Positions 1 through 8,885 of a stretch of 64,000 bases of DNA are shown here, one piece after another; position 1 is the stretch's first letter; each line of letters starts with the position of its first letter. Origin of the DNA: Geminocystis sp. NIES-3708. Lineage in GTDB: Bacteria > Cyanobacteriota > Cyanobacteriia > Cyanobacteriales > Cyanobacteriaceae. The stretch is from the NCBI RefSeq assembly GCF_001548095.1, contig NZ_AP014815.1:558001-622000 (forward strand), given 5' to 3'. The position numbers were made by a program, and so were the translations under genes. The notes under the pieces were generated by a model, which saw nothing but the letters and a program-made list of their open reading frames with translations, was not told the DNA's origin and searched no databases.

Positions 1-152
1 GTTTCAATAGCAGAAGAATAGTCTCCTTTTTGATAAAAAATTTCAGCTTCTGTCATCATCTCAAATGCTAAAACTTTATTAGATTTCACCGTAAAATTAA
101 CTGTGAAAAAAAATGTTAGCAAGGCAAGTTTAAAAAATGGTTGAATTTTCAT
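1..152 (-). CDS. Secreted protein, N-terminal fragment (third gene of TPS operon)
   Basis: The frame opens with ATG at 150-152 and runs off the left edge, so only about 50 residues are visible. They begin MKIQPFFKLALLTFFF, a basic start followed by a hydrophobic stretch, which reads as a signal peptide ending near a VLAFE site. What follows (TEAEIFYQKGDYSSAIE) looks like the first helix of a tetratricopeptide repeat. In cyanobacteria the gene after a TpsA-TpsB pair is often a secreted TPR protein with a CHAT protease domain; that identity is inferred from position and cannot be tested here. It lies 69 bases downstream of the TpsB gene on the same strand, so it is probably the last or next member of that operon. 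Confidence 0.6.
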   Translation of the reverse strand, partial: MKIQPFFKLALLTFFFTVNFTVKSNKVLAFEMMTEAEIFYQKGDYSSAIE

Positions 153-221
153 AGTTTTACTTTAATAAAAATAAACTCTAATAAATTATCTGGATAATTA
201 TTTATTACTCATTATTCACTA

Positions 222-1913
222 CTAAAATGGTTTTAATTCAAAAGAAAAATAAATTCCATCTCCCTGTAAGGTGTTATTATCATCATTTAAATTAACTAGG
301 GGAATACCATAATCAATTCTGGCAGAAAAACGATCACTGATTAACAGTTTTAAACCTAAACCAACACTCGCAAGACTATTTTTTTGTAAAGGAATATTAT
401 CGTTATTCCAAACTGTACCAAAATCAAAAAAGGGTGATAGTTGTAAGGTAGTTTTCCATTTAGGAATTTTTAAAATGTTAGCACGTAATTCTGTCGAAGC
501 AAAAAAACCATTATCTGCAAGTAAGGCGTCTTGAGAGTAACCTCTGACGGTATAAATCCCCCCTATACTAAATTGCTCGACGGGAAGTAAAGTTTTATTA
601 GCTAATTGTAAATCTCCCCTAACTAACCACATGACATCAGGAGTTAACAAATTGAGGTATTGACTTTGTCCCCGCCATACGAAAAAATTACTATCGGGTC
701 TATCATCATTATTGTTAGTTGCTCCAAAAGCAGAGATACCAAAGTTAAATTGAGAACGGGCTAAAAATACATCTCTTAGACTACGCTTGTTATACTCTTG
801 AAAAAAACGGATAGCAAACACCCTGGTTTTACCGTCAGCATCCGCACCACGGGATAAGGGAAAAGGCTCACCCAGTAAATAGTTACTACTATTTTGCCAG
901 TCGGTGGTAATGCCTAAAGCAAATTCTTGGTTAGCGGTTTGATAGATGGGTTGACGATAGGTTAACTCATATTTTTCATAGTTAGATTCTAAGTCAAAAG
1001 GCTCAAAAATTTCGGGATAGATAACTTTCGATTCGCTACTCCTAAAGGCAAAACTTACTGTACCATTGTGAGCGTTTACGGGTAAAGTATAACTAAGATC
1101 ATCTAAACTATCGCTTCCATCCGTATGATAGTAGGTAACATTAAATCGATCACCCCAACCAATTAGGTTATTATGGGTTATCTGCCCTAAAATGCGATTA
1201 GTGCCAACACTGGGATTGCGATAATTATCATAACTTACCATGGCAAAAAAAGCCTTAGCTTCGATAGCATTAACCTCTAGAATATTATTACCAACAGTCG
1301 TGCCTTCAATTAATTTGGCAGAAACTTGAGAAAGTAGGGGGTTAACCTGTAATAATTGTAACGATTGGAGTAATTTTTGTTGATTTAGGGGAGATTTTGC
1401 CCCAATGGCTAACCGATTACGTACATAATTTTCTTGAAGATGGTGTAAACCACTGATTTCGATAGATTCTACTTTTCCCTCAATAACTTGAATCGTCACC
1501 ACGGTATTGTCTGGGATGATAGTTTGTTGTGGAATGAAAGCTCCTGAAGTAATATAACCATTATCTACATACAACTGAGTAATTTTTTCTTGTGCTTCCA
1601 CCAATTGACTGAAAGTGATGGGAGTATTAGTATAATTAGCTAGAATTTGCTTAAATTTTTCTTCACTAAAAATAGTACTCCCGATTACTTTAAACTTTTT
1701 AACAATGATTTCTCCCTCAATATTTTCTAAAGGTGAAGAAGGATTTGTTTCTGTGGGAGGCGTAGGTAAAACATTTTCAAGGGGAGGTAAAGGCTGAATA
1801 TCAGAAGGTGGATTGAGGGGTGGAGGATTTAGTCTTGGAATAGTTTGTGCAGTGGTTATTTTTGTATAACTAACAAAACTAATTAGGGTGAGAAAAAAAG
1901 TTATTTTATACAT
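222..1913 (-). CDS. Two-partner secretion outer-membrane transporter TpsB (ShlB/FhaC/HecB family)
   Basis: This 563-aa protein is the outer-membrane pore that exports the TpsA adhesin encoded just upstream. A signal peptide covers about residues 1-22 (cut after TTA), followed by a proline-rich linker (about 25-62). A POTRA_2-type domain starts near 69 (IIVKKFKVIGSTIF) and extends to about 150, with a second POTRA-like segment starting near GLHHLQENYV. The rest (about 220-563) is rich in alternating beta strands typical of the ShlB barrel. The conserved VRGY motif of the plug loop lies at residues 456-459, and the chain ends in phenylalanine, as expected for a Bam-inserted barrel. Length is normal for the family. 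It follows tpsA with an 81-base gap, and the pair is probably co-transcribed. Confidence 0.93.
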   Translation of the reverse strand: MYKITFFLTLISFVSYTKITTAQTIPRLNPPPLNPPSDIQPLPPLENVLPTPPTETNPSSPLENIEGEIIVKKFKVIGSTIFSEEKFKQILANYTNTPITFSQLVEAQEKITQLYVDNGYITSGAFIPQQTIIPDNTVVTIQVIEGKVESIEISGLHHLQENYVRNRLAIGAKSPLNQQKLLQSLQLLQVNPLLSQVSAKLIEGTTVGNNILEVNAIEAKAFFAMVSYDNYRNPSVGTNRILGQITHNNLIGWGDRFNVTYYHTDGSDSLDDLSYTLPVNAHNGTVSFAFRSSESKVIYPEIFEPFDLESNYEKYELTYRQPIYQTANQEFALGITTDWQNSSNYLLGEPFPLSRGADADGKTRVFAIRFFQEYNKRSLRDVFLARSQFNFGISAFGATNNNDDRPDSNFFVWRGQSQYLNLLTPDVMWLVRGDLQLANKTLLPVEQFSIGGIYTVRGYSQDALLADNGFFASTELRANILKIPKWKTTLQLSPFFDFGTVWNNDNIPLQKNSLASVGLGLKLLISDRFSARIDYGIPLVNLNDDNNTLQGDGIYFSFELKPF

Positions 1914-1994
1914 AATTTTTATTTAATTAAAATCTTGATTTTATTTTTAAATTGTTAAATTTATATCCAGAATTGGGTAAGGGCAATATTAAAC

Positions 1995-4900
1995 CTACTG
2001 AGTAACGCAAGAAAAAGAAAGGGAAGGTGGTAAAGTCAATTTTTCACGAGATAGACTAAGATTTGTCGGTTTTTCTTTCGTGTCGAAATCCAAATTTAGC
2101 CAAGGAGTAAGGATGATATTTTGATAATTAAAATCATTCGGTTGTGCTGGTAATCCTCCTTTTTTGATAATGTAAAATGAACCTGCTAATTTATTGCCAA
2201 TGAATTTACAAGCATTCTGATTAATTAAATTCTCTACATCTACAAAGTTTGAATCTAAACTAATTAAACCAGAGGTAGGATCTACGTTGGGGTTACGGAT
2301 GATAACTTCTCCATCTAATCCTAATTGTGAGGAGGCACTAATGGTAAAAAATTCTCCCCCTAATATTAAATTAGTGGTAATGTCGATATTTCCTCCATCT
2401 CCTTCAAAAGCATTGGCAGTTATGGCATTAAAAGGATTGGCAGGAGAAGAAATGATGAAAGGTGCATTGAGAAGAATATTTCCTCCATCTCCTCCTGCTT
2501 GGGCTGTACCTGCCGTTGCTGTTATATTACTACTGTTAAATAAAGTTAATAGGTTTTGAATGTTGAGGGTTAAGTTACCGCCATCACTACTGAGGGTTTG
2601 AGTTGTTATATCGCCGTTATCGAGGTTAAGGTTATTCGTATTAACTGTTATGTCTCCTCCTTCTCCACTACCTAAACTATTAACGGCAATTTCTCCTTCA
2701 TTGATAATATTAAGTAAGGGTGCGTTAATGTTAATACTACCTCCATTCCCTGTAGAATTAACTTGGGTATTGGCAAATAAACCGCTATTGTTTCCAGAAA
2801 TAAAAAGGTTTTCTTTGAGGTTGAGAGTGATATTTCCTGCTTGAAATTGACCATCTGTTTCAGTGTTGATGCGACTACCGTTAGTTAAGGTGACATTATC
2901 GGCATTAACTAAAATACTATCAGCATTTCCTTGTCCTAGGGTACTCGCCCTTAATTGAGATTGGTTATCTAGGTTTAATGTTTGAGTATTAACTTTTATT
3001 CTGCCTCCTAATCCTACTCCTGTTTTTTCTACGGCGGTGGCAATCTGACTGTTATTATTGAGTTTAACTGTGTCATCAATGATGAGTTGTACAAACCCTC
3101 CTTCCCCATTTCCTGCATTACTCGCATTGATTTGGCTGTCATTATCTAAATTTAAACTAGGGGCATTGATAATGATATTACCTCCTTTACCGATACCTCC
3201 TTCATTTAAAGCACTGGTAATTTTTGCCTGATTATCTAATGTTAAAGGTGTTTTAGCATTGATAAAAATATTACCTCCTTCACCAATGCCTGAAGTGGAA
3301 GCAGTTATTTCTGAATTATTAAGGTTAAAACGGTTACTGCTAATGGTAATATTGGCTGGTTGATTGGCTTCTCCTTTACTTCTTATCTCGGTGGAAATTT
3401 GTGTGTTATTCGTCACATTCAAATTATCAGCATTGTCGATGAGGATGCTTCCGGCGTTACCTTTGCCATCGGTGAAGGCGTTAATATTTGTCTGACTGAT
3501 ATTAATTTGATTTCCTGAGAGATTAATATTACCTGCATCTCCTGTGGATTGGGTTGAGGCATTTATTTCTAATCCATTACTGAGATTGATATTTTCACTA
3601 TTAATCAAGATATTTCCTGCTTTGCCACTACCTAGAGTTTCAACTTTGATTATTCCATCTCCTTGTAGATTAATTATCTTAGGTGCGTTAATGTTAATAT
3701 TGCCTCCGTTTCCTGAGTTAGTAGTAGAGGCGGAAATTTGCCCTTTATCACCAAAGGTGACGGTTAAATCAGAATTATCATGGGGGTTAATATTTAAGTT
3801 ACCTGCGTCAGCTACCCCGTCAGTTTCAGCAAAAATTCCTAACTCTCCTTTTATATCAAGAAAATTAGCAAAAATATTGATATTACCAGCATTTCCCGTA
3901 GCGTTAATTGTTGTTTTGGCACTTAATTCAGAATTTTCCCCAATAGTTAAAATATCCGTGGTAATGTTAATGTTACCTGCCTCGCCAATACTATCAGTTT
4001 GTACATTTAACAAGCTATTATCAGTGATGGTAACGTTGGATTCTGCTAAAATATCAATATTACCAGCTTTTCCTTCTCCTTGAGTAGCGGCGGAAATCTG
4101 AGAGTTGTCAGCAATTGTCAATTGAGGAGTGTTAATTAAGATACCTTGAGAGTCACCTATTGCCCCTTGTTTTACTTCAGAGATGATTTGAGCTTGATTT
4201 GTCAAAAATATTGATTCTGTGGCATTAAAGATGATTAAACCTGCATTTCCTGCTGATTCCGTCGAGGTGTTGATAGAAACTCCATCGGTAATGGTAATAT
4301 TTTTGCTGGTGAGGTTGATGTTTCCTGCTTTTCCGTTACCTGATGTTTCTGCTGTAATCGACCCAAGTCCTCGAATATAGATATTTTCAGGGGTATTAAT
4401 AGTAATACTACCACCGTCACCGCTATTAGTAGTACGAGCAGAAATAAAGCCGTTATCAATAAATTGAATGTTTAAATTGGTATTAAGAGGAAAGGCATCT
4501 TGCCCGATAATTTGATAAGGTTGAATAGTTAAATTACCTGCATTGGCTTCGCTATTGGTTTCGGCAAAAATGCCTAATTCTCCAGCAATGTTAAGTTGAT
4601 TAACATTTAGAGTTATATCACCGGCGATCGCATTTTCTCCCGTAGCAGAGTCAGTACTTTTAGCACTTAATTCCGCATTATTGCCAATGGTAAGGGTTGG
4701 TGAGTGAATGGTAATATTTCCTGCTTTACCTTGATTTCTGGTTTCAACAATTAATTTGGTATCGTTATCGAGGATGATACTGTCACGGGTGTTGATATTA
4801 ATATCACCTGCGTTTCCTTGCCCTTCAGTAAAAGTTTCAATACCTGAGCCTTCAGATATAGTGAGTTTTCCTGTATCTAGGTTAATGTTTCCTGCATTTT

Positions 4901-7900
4901 TATCGGTAAAAGTGACAGCAAAAATTCCGCCTACTTCTCGATTGACATCTTCATTAAAAGAAGTACCATTAAGGGAAACAGAATCAGTAGCATTAATATT
5001 AATATTACCTGCGTTTCCCTGCCCAAAAGTAGAGGCAGAAATCGCCGCACCTTGATTTAATTCTAGGGTTGTGGTTGTAATATTAATCTCATTGCTATTT
5101 CCTATGCCTGTTTCATCTACTTCACTAACAACACGACTCACCAAATTATTATTATCCTTGCCTGATAGTAAGACAGAATCGGCTTTGATTTCAATTTTAC
5201 CTGCATTACCTTTCCCTGAAGTAACGGTAGAAATAGCCCCTCCGTCACTGATATTAAGGGATGAGGTATCAACGGTAATTCCTCCGCTATCACCAATAGC
5301 CGTTTCTTCTACTTCACTGGCAATATCACTGCCAAAACCTTGACTATCTTCTCCTTGAATCGTAATAGAGTCGGTAGCCGTAATGGCGATCGCACCTGCT
5401 TTCCCTTCTCCTGATAAACTGGCAGAAATTAAACCACCATCATTGATAGTTAAAACTCCCGTATTAATCTTGATTCCTCCGCTATTTCCTTTGCCACCTT
5501 CCCCTACTTCACTAGCAATACCACTAATAGAACTTCGGCTATCTTCCCCTAAAATAGTAATTGAGTCGGTAGCTGTAATTTCAATTAATCCGGCATTACC
5601 TATTCCGAAAGTATTAGCCGAAATTAATGAACCATCATCGATAATGAGAGAAGATGTGTTAATTTTAATACCTTCACTGTCACCTTGAGCATTTTCTCTG
5701 ACAGCACTAACAATTGCATTAGTAAAACCGAGACTATTTTCCCCTGACATAGTGAGAGAATCAGTGGCAGTAATATCAATCAATCCTGTATTCCCTAAAC
5801 TAAAAGTACTAGCGGAAATAACTGCACCATCTTGGAGGGTTAGGGATGAAGTGTTAATTTTGATACCTTCGCTATTGCCTTCGGCGTTTTTTGCTACCTC
5901 AGTAGTAATGGCATTAACAAAGCCAGAACTGTTATCTCCTGATAATGTAATACTATCAGTCGCTTTAATGTCAATTAATCCTGCATTGCCGATGCCAAAA
6001 GTATTTGCTGAGATTAAACTACCATCATTGAGAGTTAAAGTACCTGTTTCTATGGTGATTTTGCCACTATCTCCTCTCCCTGTTTCGGTAATTTCCGATG
6101 CAATCGCACTTAATAAACCGTCACGGATTCCTTTAATATTAACTGAATCTTGGGCATTAATGGTAATTGCACCCGCATTTCCCTGTCCTGATGTTGATGT
6201 TAAAATTACTGATGAGTTCTCTAATCTAAGATTATTAGTGTTAATTATAATTTCACCACTATTACCGATTGCTCCTTCATCAACCAGACTTAAAATACGA
6301 CTATTATCAAGAATTACCAACTGGGCATTATCAATTAAAATACGATTAGCATTGGCATTTTCTCCTGAAGTACTAGCCGTAATAATTCCTTGATTAGACA
6401 TAAATAGTTGAGGGGTATTAATAAATAATTCCCCAGCATTGCCCCTAATACCTTGAGTCTCAGTAATTAAGGCACTATTAACAGGAATCAAATTAGAACC
6501 TATCGTACCACTACCAGAAATATTAATATATTCATTGGCATTAATAGTTAAAGTACCTCCATTTCCTCTTTCTAAAGTGGGAGAATTTTCTTCAACTAAT
6601 GAACCGGAATTGATTACACCACCATTCAATAAATTTAATTGATTAACATTTAATGTTAACGTACCTCCATTGCCAAGCCCATAGGTATCAGAGGAAATTT
6701 TTGCTCCTTTTTCAACGGTTAATTTATTGGTATTGATTAGTAAATTACCACCATTTCCTCCCGGAAGAATCGTCACGTTTCCAGTTTCATCTATCTTAGC
6801 AGGTTCAGCAGAGACTGAAATTGAACTTTGTCCACTGGTTGGGGTAGCGATTGAATTAGTAGCACTAACTAAAATCGAATTATCTGCATTTACGGTTAAT
6901 TCCCCTCCTTGACTACCATTACGAGAAACAACTAATATTTGTGCTCCATCTAAAATATTGAGTTGTTGAGTTGCAATGGTAATATTTCCTGCATCCCCAA
7001 AAGCAGAAGGATCATCTGCTGTTTGAGCTAAAATACCTGTTTGTATATCTGAACCTTCTAATGTGATTAATTTCGAGGCTTGAATATTAATATTACCAGA
7101 TTTTCCTTGCCCAAAAGTAGCTGTATCAATTACTGAGCCATTTTGAATCCTTAACTCGCCAGTTTCAATGAATATATTTCCACTATCTCCATCGGAAAAA
7201 GATTGAGAAAATAATCCACCCGGTGCTATACCATCATCATATTCACTAAATCCGCTTAAATTAATGGAATCATAAGCTTTTATGTTAACATCACCACCTA
7301 ATTCAGTGCCTTCGGTTAGTGAGCCAATTTGCGATCGATTAACATTCAACCGATTTGTGGTAATATTAATGTCTCCTGCTTGATCAACCTCAGCCTCATT
7401 ATTACTAGATATACCAGTAGATATTCCTGAATCCTCGACATTTACTGAATCCAATGCCATAATTGATATATGCGAACCACTGCCGAAAGTTAATGTATCA
7501 CTTTGAAGATAGCTTTCTTCGGTAACATTAATATTCTGTCCGTAGATTTCAATATTGCCGCCTGTATCACCAGTCACATTTAAAAATGAGGCTTCCGATA
7601 TATTAATGTCCCCACCATTTTGGATTTGAGAATAATCTAATACCCAACCTAAATTATCCGTAGCTAGATTAACGATGCTATTTTCTTGTACTGCACCTAA
7701 TGAGATTCTTCCACTTTCGCTGGTTATTTCACTACCTTTTATTAAAATCTCTCCTCCTACAAGGGCGATAGTTTGAGAAGGTGCAATGGTTAAACTAGCT
7801 TCATTAATGATACTTTGGGGAAGACCATTGAATTGTAAACCTACAGGTACACTAATTGTTAAGAGAGGAGGTGTTTGAGGATTTGTAGCGCTAAATTCTG

Positions 7901-8336
7901 AACCGTCACTCAATAAAATACTACTAGCAGTACTAGCAATAAAAGAACCATTAATATTTAATTGTGCATTAGGACCAAAAAAGATACCATTAGGATTAAT
8001 AAAAAATAAATTAGCAGAACCTAAAACCCCTAATTCTCCTAAAATTTGTGAACTATTATTACCTGTTATACGAGTAAGAATATTGATTATTCCTGAAGGA
8101 TTTACAAAATAAGTAGCATTTCCTTCACCGATATTAAAATCTAAAAAACTATGGAATAAATTATTCCCTCTAATTGCTCCACCTTCTATATGTTGTAAAG
8201 TTTGCTCTAGTTGATTTATAATAGAACTTTCTTGACCTAAGGTTTGATCAGGTATGATTTGAGCTTTAATATAATTAGGTTTAAATAAAGATAAAATAAC
8301 TGATATTAGTAATAATTTTTTTTTTGTTATTAACAT
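1995..8336 (-). CDS. TpsA-type filamentous hemagglutinin/adhesin, beta-helix repeat exoprotein
   Basis: A 2113-aa secreted adhesin. A signal peptide covers residues 1-25 (cut before QIIPD). The TPS secretion domain follows (about 30-270), with the LFHSF, ATYFVNPSGI and FINPNGIFFGP signatures that TpsB recognises. The body is a long run of short beta-helix coils built on GNAG-I-I-A-DSI-L-G and L-DG-ISA-T-G motifs. Around residues 740-1020 these form near-regular 65-residue units. The C-terminus carries a cysteine (QNACKF) followed by a GGLPAQP motif, seen at the ends of many cyanobacterial TpsA proteins. It is the first gene of the set tpsA-tpsB-third gene, all on the minus strand. Family membership is clear; what it binds (surface, other cells) cannot be told from the sequence. 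Long antisense frames over this gene come from its biased repeat composition. Confidence 0.93.
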   Translation of the reverse strand: MLITKKKLLLISVILSLFKPNYIKAQIIPDQTLGQESSIINQLEQTLQHIEGGAIRGNNLFHSFLDFNIGEGNATYFVNPSGIINILTRITGNNSSQILGELGVLGSANLFFINPNGIFFGPNAQLNINGSFIASTASSILLSDGSEFSATNPQTPPLLTISVPVGLQFNGLPQSIINEASLTIAPSQTIALVGGEILIKGSEITSESGRISLGAVQENSIVNLATDNLGWVLDYSQIQNGGDINISEASFLNVTGDTGGNIEIYGQNINVTEESYLQSDTLTFGSGSHISIMALDSVNVEDSGISTGISSNNEAEVDQAGDINITTNRLNVNRSQIGSLTEGTELGGDVNIKAYDSINLSGFSEYDDGIAPGGLFSQSFSDGDSGNIFIETGELRIQNGSVIDTATFGQGKSGNINIQASKLITLEGSDIQTGILAQTADDPSAFGDAGNITIATQQLNILDGAQILVVSRNGSQGGELTVNADNSILVSATNSIATPTSGQSSISVSAEPAKIDETGNVTILPGGNGGNLLINTNKLTVEKGAKISSDTYGLGNGGTLTLNVNQLNLLNGGVINSGSLVEENSPTLERGNGGTLTINANEYINISGSGTIGSNLIPVNSALITETQGIRGNAGELFINTPQLFMSNQGIITASTSGENANANRILIDNAQLVILDNSRILSLVDEGAIGNSGEIIINTNNLRLENSSVILTSTSGQGNAGAITINAQDSVNIKGIRDGLLSAIASEITETGRGDSGKITIETGTLTLNDGSLISANTFGIGNAGLIDIKATDSITLSGDNSSGFVNAITTEVAKNAEGNSEGIKINTSSLTLQDGAVISASTFSLGNTGLIDITATDSLTMSGENSLGFTNAIVSAVRENAQGDSEGIKINTSSLIIDDGSLISANTFGIGNAGLIEITATDSITILGEDSRSSISGIASEVGEGGKGNSGGIKINTGVLTINDGGLISASLSGEGKAGAIAITATDSITIQGEDSQGFGSDIASEVEETAIGDSGGITVDTSSLNISDGGAISTVTSGKGNAGKIEIKADSVLLSGKDNNNLVSRVVSEVDETGIGNSNEINITTTTLELNQGAAISASTFGQGNAGNININATDSVSLNGTSFNEDVNREVGGIFAVTFTDKNAGNINLDTGKLTISEGSGIETFTEGQGNAGDININTRDSIILDNDTKLIVETRNQGKAGNITIHSPTLTIGNNAELSAKSTDSATGENAIAGDITLNVNQLNIAGELGIFAETNSEANAGNLTIQPYQIIGQDAFPLNTNLNIQFIDNGFISARTTNSGDGGSITINTPENIYIRGLGSITAETSGNGKAGNINLTSKNITITDGVSINTSTESAGNAGLIIFNATESIFLTNQAQIISEVKQGAIGDSQGILINTPQLTIADNSQISAATQGEGKAGNIDILAESNVTITDNSLLNVQTDSIGEAGNINITTDILTIGENSELSAKTTINATGNAGNINIFANFLDIKGELGIFAETDGVADAGNLNINPHDNSDLTVTFGDKGQISASTTNSGNGGNININAPKIINLQGDGIIKVETLGSGKAGNILINSENINLSNGLEINASTQSTGDAGNINLSGNQINISQTNINAFTDGKGNAGSILIDNADNLNVTNNTQISTEIRSKGEANQPANITISSNRFNLNNSEITASTSGIGEGGNIFINAKTPLTLDNQAKITSALNEGGIGKGGNIIINAPSLNLDNDSQINASNAGNGEGGFVQLIIDDTVKLNNNSQIATAVEKTGVGLGGRIKVNTQTLNLDNQSQLRASTLGQGNADSILVNADNVTLTNGSRINTETDGQFQAGNITLNLKENLFISGNNSGLFANTQVNSTGNGGSININAPLLNIINEGEIAVNSLGSGEGGDITVNTNNLNLDNGDITTQTLSSDGGNLTLNIQNLLTLFNSSNITATAGTAQAGGDGGNILLNAPFIISSPANPFNAITANAFEGDGGNIDITTNLILGGEFFTISASSQLGLDGEVIIRNPNVDPTSGLISLDSNFVDVENLINQNACKFIGNKLAGSFYIIKKGGLPAQPNDFNYQNIILTPWLNLDFDTKEKPTNLSLSREKLTLPPSLSFSCVTQ
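5300..6200 (-). repeat. Tandem ~195-bp coding repeats inside the TpsA gene
   Basis: Four to five consecutive units of about 195 bases (65 residues) encode the pattern GNAGLI-I-ATDSIT followed by an INTSSLTL-DGA-ISA-TF block. The anti-sense phrase around GAATCAGTGGCAGTAAT recurs near 5359, 5557, 5752 and 5946, giving the period. Units are diverged at the base level but clearly homologous, so unit gain or loss by recombination is plausible. Confidence 0.75.
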
Positions 8337-8451
8337 GAGTAATAGATAATCTTTCGGTATTTAATTTTAGGTTTTAGGTCAATTATTAAACTTAATACTT
8401 ATCACTTATTACCCTATTCTCAAAGATAATTCTATTTTAATTTAGTTATAT

Positions 8452-8885
8452 TTAAACCCCTACTTCAAAAGCAACACCCTCTTCCACAAATTGAGGAAAA
8501 TTGGCTATAATGTTGCGACGTTCTTCTTCTCCAACAAACAAATAAGTACCAGGTTGTTGTGTATTTTGAAAACGATAAAAGTCAACTCCCTTATTCGCAT
8601 TGCCATCATAAGCATAAAAAGCAACACCTTCTTCTCTAAAATTAGGGAAATTTTGACGAATATTTTGACTTTCTTGTTGTCCTGCATATAAATATGTACC
8701 GGGTATAGCAGTATTTTGAAAACGATTAAAAACAATTAATTCATCATTAGGCTCACTACTAACATTAAAGGCGAATCCTTCTTCTCGAAATTGAGGAAAA
8801 TTTTGACGAATACTTTGACTTTCTTGTTCTCCAGCAAATAAGTATGTACCAGGGCGATCGCCATTTTGGAAACGATAGATGGGAT
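8452..8885 (-). repeat. C-terminal triple DUF5648-like repeat
   Basis: Three copies of a roughly 48-residue unit beginning YRFQN and ending EEG-AF-V, coded by about 145 bases each. Very similar units close the GDSL hydrolase gene (24955-25385). Confidence 0.75.

Noticed and set aside
3544-6393. Long plus-strand frames (101-213 aa) opposite the TpsA gene
   Set aside because: They are antisense to a repetitive gene with biased codons, are rich in P, L, S and I without domains, and lack ribosome sites.
1995-8336. Repeats that might suggest a CRISPR array
   Set aside because: They are coding beta-helix repeats of variable sequence without constant repeats and unique spacers; no cas genes are present.
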